A DNA stretch of 7,179 nucleotides from Planctomycetaceae bacterium (GCA_007129635.1 SKVE01000589.1:1-7179); one strand, 5' to 3'. Shown: positions 1-6,932, counted from the first letter of the stretch. Notes: generated from the letters alone by a model not told the origin. Translations and numbers: made by a program.

Positions 1-7
1 AGCCTAT

Positions 8-14
8 ACCTCCT
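8..14 (-). promoter_or_regulatory. Shine-Dalgarno sequence of a gene beginning just off the left edge
   Basis: The minus strand reads AGGAGGT here, a full anti-16S match. Seven bases remain before the window ends, and this is the normal spacing to a start codon. A minus-strand gene therefore probably starts within a few bases beyond position 1. No part of its coding sequence is visible, so its product cannot be named. Confidence 0.55.
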
Positions 15-59
15 GTATTTCCCACAACACTCCCAATCCGTAGTCAACGTAACTTATCC

Positions 60-87
60 ACTATATCGTACATAGCACGTTGTTCAA
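60..87 (-). promoter_or_regulatory. Sigma70-type promoter, minus strand, reading off the left edge
   Basis: On the minus strand a -35 box TTGAAC (87 to 82; 4 of 6 consensus) is followed by a 16-base spacer and a -10 box TATAGT (65 to 60; 5 of 6 consensus). An A/T-rich stretch lies immediately upstream of the -35 box (88-97), where an UP element would sit. Transcription would begin near position 53. That leaves a leader of about 50 bases before the start codon implied by the Shine-Dalgarno at 8-14. The agreement of promoter, leader length and ribosome site is the main support. Transcription itself is inferred. Confidence 0.5.
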
Positions 88-268
88 ATAAAATTTTCAG
101 CCGTCCTGAGTCTTTCTTGGATTTGCTAGGAAGGGCTGGTCCGGCAGATGAAGAGATTCCGGTTTTGTCATCTAACCATGGCTCATCAAACCCACCTTAA
201 ACATCCGAAAAGGTCCTCTCCCTTCGGATTTTGGATGGAAAGCAAGGTAGGCCGTACCGGTTTTGATG

Positions 269-294
269 AAAAAAGCAATTGTGCTGGCCCAGCA
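269..294 (-). terminator. Possible intrinsic terminator of the secreted-protein gene
   Basis: Just past the minus-strand stop codon at 297-299 there is a short palindrome (282-294, TGCTGGCCCAGCA on the plus strand). It could form a 5-bp stem with a 3-base loop. Seven bases later on the minus strand comes a run of six T (274 to 269). Position and T-run fit a terminator, but the stem is short and the gap to the T-run is longer than usual, so the call is tentative. Confidence 0.35.
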
Positions 295-296
295 GC

Positions 297-1199
297 TCAA
301 TCGGCGGTGCGGGGTTCCAGGTAACGCATCAGGGGATGAGTGCGATCGACAATTTCATCACCACCGGTCGGAAAGTCGAATAGACCTTCGTCCAGATGGC
401 TGGGGAACGACGATTCGATGAAATCGATCACGGCCAGCATTCGGTAGGTTGCGTCGGGCGGATCGGTGCCTGTTGAGCGTCGATCCGCATGGACGTGCAA
501 GTATTCGATCCGACGCAGGATCAGATCTTCCTGTTGGATGATCACGCGAAGGTAGTTGGGCAACGGAGTCGCATTGGCATCTGAGCCTCTTCTGTGGCCG
601 CCGCCCGATTCCAAATCCGCCGGGGCCTTCCACTGTCCTTCGACAACCCAAACGGGTTGGTCCTTAAGCTGTGCCGAACGAAGCGGCGCGAGTCGATAGA
701 ATTGAAGGATGTTCTCCAGCAACCGAGGCAGCCCCAAGGTAGCCAAGCCATTCGCAGCCGATATGGGTGGCTGAGTGGTAGCATAAGCGGATGTGGCACG
801 CGGCCCGCGGACACGGTCCAAGTCGATACGTTCCAAAACGGGGCCATCCAACAGATCGCTCCGTACCCAAAGGAATCGCCCATCGCTGATGTGCTGGACG
901 CTGGCGGTCTGGTCGCCGACGGTCGACTGCCAGTCCAATCGCATCAGCAGACCACGGGGCGATGCGTGTTGCACGTAGGTTCCTTGGCCCGTCAGCCGTT
1001 GACCGAAGAGATCGATGTACTGATTCAAGCGAGCTTGAAATGCGGGTGCCAGCATCATTTGCTCTTGGACTCGACGGATTAGCTGCTCGCCGGAATCCGC
1101 TGAGCCAGCGGGCGGCAAATCGGCTTCCGATTCGTCGGCGGGCCAGGTTGCCGATGCTAGCATCGCCATGAAAACCAGGATCGTTATGGTCTGTTTCAT
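297..1199 (-). CDS. Secreted protein of unknown function, 300 aa (LolA-like fold possible)
   Basis: I do not recognise a named family. The product starts MKQTITILVF and has a signal peptide: Lys2, a hydrophobic core at about residues 4-15, and a likely cleavage in the ASA/T area near residue 17. There is no lipobox Cys, so the mature protein should be soluble in the periplasm or surface-exposed. Residues ~38-60 look helical. After that, short alternating strands (LTGQGTYVQ at 69-77, LLMRLDW at 84-90, SVQHISDGRFLWVR at 100-113) resemble the pattern of LolA/LppX-type lipoprotein-carrier folds, in which DGR-x-LW-type turns are common. That resemblance is a guess from pattern only. Residues 194-213 are a low-complexity linker and the C-terminal part ends with a Pro/Arg-rich stretch. 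The ATG at 1199 gives the signal peptide. A GGGGGA stretch precedes it but sits very close (about 2-3 bases). The gene is transcribed away from the plus-strand cluster that begins at 1464. Confidence 0.8.
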   Translation of the reverse strand: MKQTITILVFMAMLASATWPADESEADLPPAGSADSGEQLIRRVQEQMMLAPAFQARLNQYIDLFGQRLTGQGTYVQHASPRGLLMRLDWQSTVGDQTASVQHISDGRFLWVRSDLLDGPVLERIDLDRVRGPRATSAYATTQPPISAANGLATLGLPRLLENILQFYRLAPLRSAQLKDQPVWVVEGQWKAPADLESGGGHRRGSDANATPLPNYLRVIIQQEDLILRRIEYLHVHADRRSTGTDPPDATYRMLAVIDFIESSFPSHLDEGLFDFPTGGDEIVDRTHPLMRYLEPRTAD

Positions 1200-1463
1200 G
1201 GTCCCCCAAGCATGATTGTGACGGTTTTAGCAAAGAAACCGATTGTAGGAAGCCGAACAATAACGCACGTGGACGTTATCTCGCAATCCAGACACCGCGT
1301 GTGCTGCGCCGCGAAGGGCGGGCCAAGCGGGGGCGATTGTAGAGTCGGCTGGCAGCGGGGTCTACGCCATTACCACAGCGAATTGTGCGGCGGGCATATT
1401 CTTGCCTGCGATCGCCGGAATCCGATTCTGGCGAAGGACTCGTGCCGAAATGGGGGGAACACG
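1200..1463. other. Divergent intergenic region
   Basis: This 264-base gap separates the minus-strand secreted-protein gene from the plus-strand lipoprotein cluster and should hold promoters for both. I find no strong promoter. Minus-strand TACAAT (1247 to 1242) is a reasonable -10 box but has no matching -35. Plus-strand TTACCA (1370-1375) and CATATT (1395-1400) are each 4 of 6 but spaced 19 bases apart. An inverted repeat at 1260-1279 is annotated separately. An open plus-strand frame runs through 1212-1463 into the lipoprotein, but it would place the lipoprotein signal peptide internally, so I treat the stretch as non-coding. Confidence 0.5.
1260..1279. promoter_or_regulatory. Inverted repeat, possible operator
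   Basis: ATAACG (1260-1265) and CGTTAT (1274-1279) are perfect inverted copies separated by 8 bases. The separating sequence contains the CACGTG palindrome (1266-1271). The site lies about 60 bases upstream of the minus-strand start codon and beside the TACAAT -10 candidate, a normal place for a repressor or activator site. No regulator is encoded in the window to pair it with. Confidence 0.3.
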
Positions 1464-2573
1464 ATGAAAGAAAGATTTGGTTTCTTGCTAGTGTGTCTAG
1501 CCGCATCCGCTTTGCTTGTCGGATGCGTGACGCCGTTAGAGCATAACTTACCGCCTGCCGAGCGTCTTCTGGGGCCTGGGCCCGGCGTGACCGGTCCCGG
1601 TCCTGGGGTCATGCCGCCGATGATGCCCGTCGGTCACAACGCGATGTTTGCTTCTGGGATGCCCATGTCGCCCGGCGCTTCTGCGGTGCAGATCCTGTTC
1701 CGGCGTCCGGAAGGGATGCAGGTTCGATGGGACGTGATGGGCGAGGGAACGTTCGATTCTACGCCGCTGATCGTCCCGGGGCGGCAGAACTTTGGGATGC
1801 AGGGCATCTATCGTCTGAAGCTGACCAACATCGGTGGACGCGAAGGGGTCGAGCTTTATCCGACGCTGGAGATCGGGCCGACGACTCCACGGTCCGAGGC
1901 GTATCTGGCTCACAACGCCATCCCGATCCAATTCACCGAAGAGGATTTCGATCAGGTGCTGTCCGGCAACTTTGTGACGAAAGTCATCTACCTGCCGGAT
2001 CCCGCGTTCCAGGAAATGGCGTTGGCCAATGTGGAAACCCTGGTCAGCACGCGACTGGATCCGGGGATGGACCCGATCACCGAGGCGGATCGCCGCGGAG
2101 CCATTTTGGCCGTCTTAAGATTGGGGAACAAGGACATCGAGCTGCCTGGCAGCAACGGGGGTGTATTCTCGTCGATTCCCGGCAATGCTGGACTGGACGG
2201 CATGGCGGGACACCCGATGGGAATGGGATTCGGTGGGCCGGCGCCGATGGGTCCTACCGGTTTGATGCCCAGTCATGTTGCCGGCGTGACCGCGCCGACT
2301 TGGGGCATGCCGATCACGGGAACACCGATCGGTCTTCCCGGTCCGCCTCACATTCCCTTGGGTGGCCCTGCTGGATTGCAGCAGCACACCATCCGGAATC
2401 ACACACGGGTGAATATGCCGGAACCGACCCGACATATTCACATGAACGTACGCCAGCAGCCTGGCTTTAGTTACCCGACACCGCCGAACCGTCTGCACAT
2501 CACCGAGCAGTCGATTCAGCCCACGCTGCCCTACAACCAGCCGCGAATCCATCGGCACGAACAGGTTCACTAG
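1464..2573 (+). CDS. Lipoprotein, 369 aa, first member of a paralogous envelope-protein pair
   Basis: The family is not one I can name. The product begins MKERFGFLLV and carries a clear lipoprotein signal ending in the lipobox LVGC (residues 18-21), so Cys21 should be lipidated and the protein membrane-anchored. A Gly/Pro-rich spacer follows (residues 37-52, two copies of a GPGPGV unit). Next comes a globular domain at about 74-223, containing YRLKLTNIGGREGVELYPT (116-134) and the core SGNFVTKVIYLPDP (167-180). The rest is low-complexity Met/Gly/Pro sequence (about 229-305) and a tail with eight His in the last 62 residues. The domain recurs in the next gene: residues 116-180 align without gaps to that protein, with 28 of 65 identical by my count. 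The ATG at 1464 is chosen because it gives the signal peptide and has a GGGGGGA ribosome site 5 bases upstream. It is probably the first gene of a three-gene operon. Confidence 0.85.
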   Translation: MKERFGFLLVCLAASALLVGCVTPLEHNLPPAERLLGPGPGVTGPGPGVMPPMMPVGHNAMFASGMPMSPGASAVQILFRRPEGMQVRWDVMGEGTFDSTPLIVPGRQNFGMQGIYRLKLTNIGGREGVELYPTLEIGPTTPRSEAYLAHNAIPIQFTEEDFDQVLSGNFVTKVIYLPDPAFQEMALANVETLVSTRLDPGMDPITEADRRGAILAVLRLGNKDIELPGSNGGVFSSIPGNAGLDGMAGHPMGMGFGGPAPMGPTGLMPSHVAGVTAPTWGMPITGTPIGLPGPPHIPLGGPAGLQQHTIRNHTRVNMPEPTRHIHMNVRQQPGFSYPTPPNRLHITEQSIQPTLPYNQPRIHRHEQVH

Positions 2574-2625
2574 GGTCATCGTGGCGGGAATCTCTCTTTC
2601 ATCCTCCAGCCAGCAAGGCGCACTG

Positions 2626-3408
2626 ATGTCCGGCAAATTGCGGAATCGATCGAGCTTCGCCGGGTGGGCGGGCATGGCCCGCCCGCTCGGGCTGCTGGCT
2701 TGGCTTGTCCTGCTAAGCCTTGGCGGGTCGGCGTACGGCCAGCGTGCCCCGGTGCACTATTTCCATTCGGCTCACCTGCCGCCCGGTACGGTGGGCCAAG
2801 GCCAACTGTTGCGCGGCGGTCCCTTGCCCGGCTACTTCCAGCCGGTCGAGATTCAGGGGCCAGCCGGCGTGCAGATCTCCTTCGCTGCCAACGGCCAGTT
2901 CCAGGATCCCCAGCCCGCTCCGGCGCGGGCCGGGATGCTGATCGGTGCCGTGTATCGTTTCCAAGTGACGAACATACCGCGCCGCGAAGGGTTCGAAGTC
3001 TTTCCGACGATCGAAGTGATCAATCGAACGTATCCCCCTCAGGGATTGGCAGAACATTTTCCGATCCCCGTCCAGTTGACCCAGGAGGAACTGGAGCTGG
3101 CGTTGGATGGGAATTTCGTCCTGCGCGTGATCTTTTTGGAGAATCCGAACCTGGCGTTGCCGGTCCAGAGCGATCCGCAACGGCAATTGGTTTACGATGT
3201 GCTGGGCACCGAAGATCCGCTGGAAGTCGCTGACCGGTTTGGCCGTCCCATGGCCATTTTGCGCATCGGATCTCGTATTCCGGACGGCGAAGCGGTCTCC
3301 CAGCGATTCTTATACGGTTCGCCTCCATTGATGCCACTCAGCCAGCCCCAGCCGCATCCCGAACCGCGTTCGGGATCGCTCCCTGGAGCCCAAACTTCTG
3401 TGAGGTAG
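2626..3408 (+). CDS. Secreted paralogue of the preceding lipoprotein, 260 aa
   Basis: From the ATG at 2626 the product has a long basic N-region (MSGKLRNRSS), a hydrophobic core (about 20-34) and a signal-peptidase I type site after AYG (36-38). There is no lipobox, so the mature protein should be released across the inner membrane. The domain at about 75-216 matches the upstream lipoprotein. It keeps the TNI-x2-REG motif (residues 115-122), the PIPVQLTQEELE stretch (146-157) and the strongly conserved GNFVLRVIFLENP (162-174), then ends with an AILRIG strand (210-215) that parallels AVLRLG in the other protein. A Pro-rich tail follows. A GTG at 2581 in the same frame would add 15 residues; I prefer 2626 because AAGGCG lies 7 bases upstream and the signal peptide is already long. 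The gene starts 52 bases after its neighbour's stop and ends 6 bases before the next start, so co-translation is likely. The function is unknown. Confidence 0.82.
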   Translation: MSGKLRNRSSFAGWAGMARPLGLLAWLVLLSLGGSAYGQRAPVHYFHSAHLPPGTVGQGQLLRGGPLPGYFQPVEIQGPAGVQISFAANGQFQDPQPAPARAGMLIGAVYRFQVTNIPRREGFEVFPTIEVINRTYPPQGLAEHFPIPVQLTQEELELALDGNFVLRVIFLENPNLALPVQSDPQRQLVYDVLGTEDPLEVADRFGRPMAILRIGSRIPDGEAVSQRFLYGSPPLMPLSQPQPHPEPRSGSLPGAQTSVR

Positions 3409-3414
3409 CCGGTC

Positions 3415-4728
3415 ATGACGCAAGGAAGTTTGATCACCAGGCGGGCGAAACCACCTGCCTCGCTTTCCAACAATTCGTGGCTCGGCGTTCTCGCGTTGCT
3501 TGCCGGTGTGGCCCTGTCGCTGTGTTCCTGCCGCAGCCTATCGCCGCCGGTCCCCTCTGGGTCCGCTGCTGCCCCGCGCCAGTGGACCGAGTCCGGGGCA
3601 ACGCCGCTGGCCACCAGCAGGATGCCTGAAGACGAAGCGTACCGCGAGAACATCGCGTTGGCGGCTTATCACCCGCCCGCGCTGCCTGCCAACGCGTGGA
3701 CGGGCGCGCCTGCACCGCCCAACGCCGGGATGGGTTGCCCAACTCAGATGGGTAGTCCATGGCCGGTCCCAGGCTACCAGGGTACCCCCTGGCGACCACC
3801 GGGGATCACCGGCGTGTGGCCCGCCGACGAATACTTGTTTGATGGCGGGGATCATCCGCCATCGGTCCAGGTAATGCAGGACTGGACCGTGTTGGGGTTG
3901 GACCAGGAAGATACCGTCGCTCATTACGACACGCTGGACGGCCGCACCGAGGTCCAGGCATCCAATCGCGTGCCCATCTATGCGCCTCGCTTCGCTGCGG
4001 TTCGCCAGATTTCCGGGCTTTCGATGAGCCACACGCGCAACCGACTGGCGGGCGTCGAGTCGCCGACGGGGCCGGTGACGCAGGAAGAGCAACTGCAGCC
4101 GACCGGCGTCCATCAACCGCTGCAGACCGAACGATACCTGGGTATTCGAGGCTTGCAGGATTTCCGCGAGCGGGAAGGAACGCTGGGGGTCACCGGCGAT
4201 ATCTTGCTGGGAAGAATCAGCGATCGTTTCCAAATCTACGAGGATTTTCAAGTCATCCGCGAGGGGACCTTTGACAATTCGGAGAAGGCGAGGTTGACCC
4301 TCTGGCTGGCCGCTGCCCATGCCTGGGAGTCCGATCAATCGGCTCAGGTCGTGATCGATGAACACGCGGCCGTTCAGGTCACGGGCCGTTCGCGAGTGCA
4401 ATCGATCTATGAATACGAACTGCCGGATGGAAAACCACGCTTGCGGATCATCAAGGTAGCCTCGACGGCCCAGGCGCAACCGGGCGACGAGATCGAATTC
4501 ACCTTGCGTTTCGATAATATCGGGGACCAGGCGATCGGCAATGTCACGATTATCGACAACCTGACCACTCGCTTGGAATATGTGCCCGGGACCGCCGAAT
4601 GTTCGTTGACCGCTCGTTTCGTCACTCAGGAAAACGATGGCGAATCCTTGGTCTTGCGATGGGAAGTCATGGATCCGCTGGAGGTCGGGCAAGGCGGCAT
4701 TATCCGCTTCCGCTGCCGAGTTCGCTGA
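3415..4728 (+). CDS. DUF11-domain lipoprotein, 437 aa
   Basis: The N-terminus has a basic region, a hydrophobic segment (about 21-36) and a lipobox-like LCSC (36-39), making Cys39 the probable lipidated residue. Cys at the -2 position is unusual. Residues ~40-150 are Pro/Ala-rich and probably disordered. Residues ~150-340 are a region I cannot assign. The C-terminus (about 344-437) is a full DUF11-type repeat: PGDEIEFTLRFDNIGDQAIG (356-375), then NVTIIDNLTTRLEYVPGTAE (376-395) and a closing strand pair with WEVMDPLEVGQGG. DUF11 is a beta-sandwich found in bacterial surface and envelope proteins, including OmcB of the related Chlamydiae. Mature Cys residues are 39, 108, 396 and 434; the last two lie in the DUF11 domain and could pair. 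The ATG is 6 bases after the previous stop, with GAGG overlapping that gene's end as ribosome site. This points to a structural role in the envelope together with the two upstream proteins, which remains an inference. Confidence 0.85.
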   Translation: MTQGSLITRRAKPPASLSNNSWLGVLALLAGVALSLCSCRSLSPPVPSGSAAAPRQWTESGATPLATSRMPEDEAYRENIALAAYHPPALPANAWTGAPAPPNAGMGCPTQMGSPWPVPGYQGTPWRPPGITGVWPADEYLFDGGDHPPSVQVMQDWTVLGLDQEDTVAHYDTLDGRTEVQASNRVPIYAPRFAAVRQISGLSMSHTRNRLAGVESPTGPVTQEEQLQPTGVHQPLQTERYLGIRGLQDFREREGTLGVTGDILLGRISDRFQIYEDFQVIREGTFDNSEKARLTLWLAAAHAWESDQSAQVVIDEHAAVQVTGRSRVQSIYEYELPDGKPRLRIIKVASTAQAQPGDEIEFTLRFDNIGDQAIGNVTIIDNLTTRLEYVPGTAECSLTARFVTQENDGESLVLRWEVMDPLEVGQGGIIRFRCRVR

Positions 4729-4739
4729 GTTTCATCGGG

Positions 4740-4768
4740 TTGTTGGACGACGGGAATTGCTTTATAAT
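4740..4768 (+). promoter_or_regulatory. Promoter of the nucleoside hydrolase-family gene
   Basis: A perfect -10 box TATAAT (4763-4768) is preceded at exactly 17 bases by TTGTTG (4740-4745; first three bases match the -35 consensus). It lies in the 89-base gap after the lipoprotein cluster, and initiation near 4775 would give a leader of about 43 bases. This suggests that the hydrolase gene is transcribed independently of the cluster, although I see no terminator between them. Confidence 0.5.
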
Positions 4769-4817
4769 CGTGCCTTCGTAACAGTGTATTTTCATCCAGC
4801 GGCACGAGCGAGATCGT

Positions 4818-5759
4818 ATGGCCAGAAAAGTTATCGTCGACTGTGATCCTGGGATCGATGATGCCGTCGCGCTCTGCATGGCCTTGTTCGATCCACGGCT
4901 GGAAGTGCTGGGGGTGACTGCCGTCGAAGGCAATGTATCGGCGGCCCAGGCCAGTCTGAACGTGCAGACGGTGGTCGACCAACTGGACCCGCCGCGCTAC
5001 CCGCGACTGGGCACCGCTACGCCTCTGGAAGCAGCCCCGGCGATCGATATGCGGCATCTGCATGGCGAGAACGGGCTGGGTAACGCCCGATTCCCCGTTT
5101 CCCAATTGCAACACCAGCACCCTTCAGAAAAGATCCTGTGCGACGAGATCCGCTCGGCGCCCGACGAGGTCACCCTGTTGTGCCTGGGACCATTAAGCAA
5201 TTTGGATCGAGCCTTCCGCCGCGATCCTACGCTGGTTCATGTGATCGACCAGGTGATCATTTCCGGGGGAAGTGCCGACTGTCGAGGCGACGTGACGCCG
5301 GTGGCCGAGTTCAACATGTTCTACGATCCGCTGGCCGCGCGGGCCGTCTTTCGATCCCCGACTACCAAGATCCTGATCCCCTTGGAAATCGCCCATCAGG
5401 TTTCTTTGAACCTGGATCTGATCGAGCAGTTACCCGGCGAGAACACCCGGGCTGGCCAACTGCTTCGGCGAGTGGTTCCTTTCGCGTTCCGCGCGTATCG
5501 GCAACTGCTGGGCCGCGAGAATATCTGCCTGCAGAGCGTCGTGGCATTGACAGCGGCACTGCATCCCGAGTTGTTTTCCATCCAGGAACTGGATGGCGAT
5601 GTGGAAGTCGCGGGCGAGTTAACGCGAGGCGTCACCGTCTTCGACCGCCGTGGACTCAACCCGCCACGCGCTACGATCGGCGTCGCCGTCGAAGTCGATG
5701 CCGCGGCCGTGACGGACTGTATTCTCCGCGGACTGGCCGAAACCAGCCGCGCGACCTGA
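4818..5759 (+). CDS. Inosine/uridine nucleoside hydrolase-family protein with altered active site
   Basis: The 313-residue length and the N-terminal DCDPGIDDA (8-16) identify the IU-nucleoside hydrolase family. Its members cleave the N-glycosidic bond of ribonucleosides with a bound Ca2+ in the cytoplasm. Other family marks are VEGN (Asn39), HGENGLGN (82-89), GPLSNLD (124-130) and TPVAEFNMFYDPLAA (160-174, with Glu164 and Asn166). Numbering matches the Crithidia enzyme closely, so Asp10, Asp14 and Asp15 are present. Two positions differ. The usual GN before the TP-x-AEFN motif is GD here (Asp158), and the usual His-Asp pair near residue 240 (His241 and Asp242 in Crithidia) reads Gln239-Ser240 in CLQSVVALTAALHPELF. 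That Asp normally binds Ca2+ and that His is the proton donor in the IU type, so activity or substrate may differ. The ATG at 4818 directly precedes the conserved N-terminal strand; its ribosome site is weak. The gene runs convergently with the glycosyltransferase gene. Confidence 0.88.
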   Translation: MARKVIVDCDPGIDDAVALCMALFDPRLEVLGVTAVEGNVSAAQASLNVQTVVDQLDPPRYPRLGTATPLEAAPAIDMRHLHGENGLGNARFPVSQLQHQHPSEKILCDEIRSAPDEVTLLCLGPLSNLDRAFRRDPTLVHVIDQVIISGGSADCRGDVTPVAEFNMFYDPLAARAVFRSPTTKILIPLEIAHQVSLNLDLIEQLPGENTRAGQLLRRVVPFAFRAYRQLLGRENICLQSVVALTAALHPELFSIQELDGDVEVAGELTRGVTVFDRRGLNPPRATIGVAVEVDAAAVTDCILRGLAETSRAT

Positions 5760-5774
5760 GGTCCGGGCTCTCCC

Positions 5775-5811
5775 GCCCGCTGGCCGCCGGAGGCTCAGCC
5801 CTGCGGCGGGC
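5775..5811. terminator. GC-rich inverted repeat between convergent genes
   Basis: GCCCGC (5775-5780) and GCGGGC (5806-5811) are inverted copies separated by 25 bases. They lie between the plus-strand stop at 5759 and across the minus-strand stop at 5795. The place suits a shared terminator, but the loop is long and neither side has a T-run, so the call is weak. Confidence 0.2.
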
Positions 5812-6925
5812 CATCGTTGGCTGGCGAATCCAACAGCCGCTGGTACAACGCCACGTGGCGGTCGATCATCATCTGCACAGAGAATTCCCTGCGGACTCGA
5901 TTCACGGCGGCCTGGCCGCAACGACTCGCCACATCGGCATGGTCCAGCAGATACTGGGTCCAACGAGCAAAACCGGCTCGATCACCTACCCGCACCAAAA
6001 AACCGGTCTGCTCGTGCAGGACCAGATCGCGATTTCCGGGAATATCCGTCGCGACGACCGGAACGCCGGCCGCCATCGCCTCCAGAATCGCATTGGATTG
6101 CCCCTCGTACTCGCTGCCCAACCACAGGCAATCCAAGTGCGGCATCATCCGCGACACATCGTTGCGTTCACCCAAAAAATGGACCCGATCGGCGATCTCG
6201 ATCTGGTCGCGGTACCGCTGCAACCGCCAACGTTGCGGGCCGTCCCCGATGATCAGCAGATGAGTGTCATCGCGAGCCACCTTCAGCAGGTCGGCGGCCC
6301 AGATCAGGTCTTTCACGCGCTTCTGCGGCCAGAGACGATTCACCGCCGCGATCAATCGCGTGTCGGCAGGCAACTGGAATTCGGCCAGCAGATCGTCGCG
6401 CGAAATCGGTGACGGCTCCGCAGGCTCGACCGCATTGGGGATGACCAGGAAGCGATCTGCGGGCAGGCCGTGCCGACCATAGAAGTCCACGACTCCCTGG
6501 CTGTTGGTCACCAGTTGCTGGGAGCGGCGAGCCAAAAAGCGGTCGATGGCCAGTTCGTGCCATCGCTTCCACGGATCCACACAGCGTTCACCGGCCACCA
6601 CATGCCTGACGCCGGCCTGCCGGGCGGCTTGTCGCCCATACGCATTGGCAGCAAACAACCAGGTATGGACCAGATCGGGCTGCAACCGCCGAATGTGCCG
6701 GTACAAACGCCAGTAGGCCAGCGGGTCGATCTTCCATGACTTTCCGATCACCGTCACCGGGACACCGGCCTGTTCCAAGGGAACTCGTAACGGCCCGTCC
6801 CGAGTCAGGGCGCACACGTGGACCTCGAACCGATCTCGCGGCAGACCGCAAGCCAACAGCGTCAATTGCTTTTCGGCGCCACAACGGTCCAATGTCGGGA
6901 TGATCAACAAGATGCGTCTGATCAA
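5795..6925 (-). CDS. GT4-type glycosyltransferase, 376 aa
   Basis: The protein has the two-domain GT-B layout of family GT4 and probably transfers a sugar from a nucleotide-sugar donor to an envelope glycan or lipid-linked acceptor at the cytoplasmic face. The acceptor cannot be read from sequence. The N-terminal half shows ILLIIPTLDRCGAEKQ (5-20), the usual GGAE-type loop with Cys-Gly replacing Gly-Gly, and PDLVHTW (83-89). The C-terminal half has VNRLWPQKRVKDLI (195-208), GDGP (227-230) and the acid pair Glu274/Glu282 in EYEGQSNAILE, the EX7E motif, followed by AMAAGVPVVATDIPGN. The length is typical. The start is TTG at 6925: a GGAGGAG ribosome site lies 7 bases upstream and the first beta strand begins at once. 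An ATG in the same frame at 7006 would add 27 residues, but these are encoded by an intergenic palindrome, so I reject it. The gene ends 35 bases from the convergent hydrolase gene. Confidence 0.88.
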   Translation of the reverse strand: MIRRILLIIPTLDRCGAEKQLTLLACGLPRDRFEVHVCALTRDGPLRVPLEQAGVPVTVIGKSWKIDPLAYWRLYRHIRRLQPDLVHTWLFAANAYGRQAARQAGVRHVVAGERCVDPWKRWHELAIDRFLARRSQQLVTNSQGVVDFYGRHGLPADRFLVIPNAVEPAEPSPISRDDLLAEFQLPADTRLIAAVNRLWPQKRVKDLIWAADLLKVARDDTHLLIIGDGPQRWRLQRYRDQIEIADRVHFLGERNDVSRMMPHLDCLWLGSEYEGQSNAILEAMAAGVPVVATDIPGNRDLVLHEQTGFLVRVGDRAGFARWTQYLLDHADVASRCGQAAVNRVRREFSVQMMIDRHVALYQRLLDSPANDGPPQG

Positions 6926-6932
6926 CGCAGCT

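Larger units (their letters stand above)
1..296. other. Intergenic region without a gene
   Basis: No convincing coding frame is visible in either strand here. The first ~120 bases are AT-rich compared with the rest of the window. They carry a minus-strand promoter (60-87) and a Shine-Dalgarno sequence (8-14), annotated separately. The right end carries a possible terminator for the minus-strand gene that stops at 297. Between them (about 100-260) I see only a weak 7-bp inverted repeat (203-209 with 223-229, ATCCGAA/TTCGGAT, 13-base loop) and nothing else that I can support. Confidence 0.6.

Noticed and set aside
203..229. Hairpin ATCCGAA/TTCGGAT as a terminator or regulatory RNA
   Set aside because: It has only 7 bp and a 13-base loop, with no T-run beyond TTT. 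It is not placed next to any gene end.
1212..1463. An 84-residue N-terminal extension of the first lipoprotein
   Set aside because: It would bury the signal peptide and lipobox inside the protein. The ATG at 1464 has its own ribosome site.
2581..2625. A GTG start giving 15 more residues on the secreted paralogue
   Set aside because: The ATG at 2626 has an AAGGCG site at normal spacing and already provides a long signal peptide. The GTG start remains a minor alternative.
3538..4692. A 384-codon open frame on the minus strand
   Set aside because: It lies wholly inside the DUF11 lipoprotein gene on the other strand, has no recognisable motif or signal, and is the antisense shadow expected in GC-rich coding DNA.
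5138..6412. A 424-codon open frame on the plus strand spanning the convergent gene ends
   Set aside because: It overlaps two genes with clear family motifs in other frames. Its translation is Arg/Gly-rich without any domain pattern.
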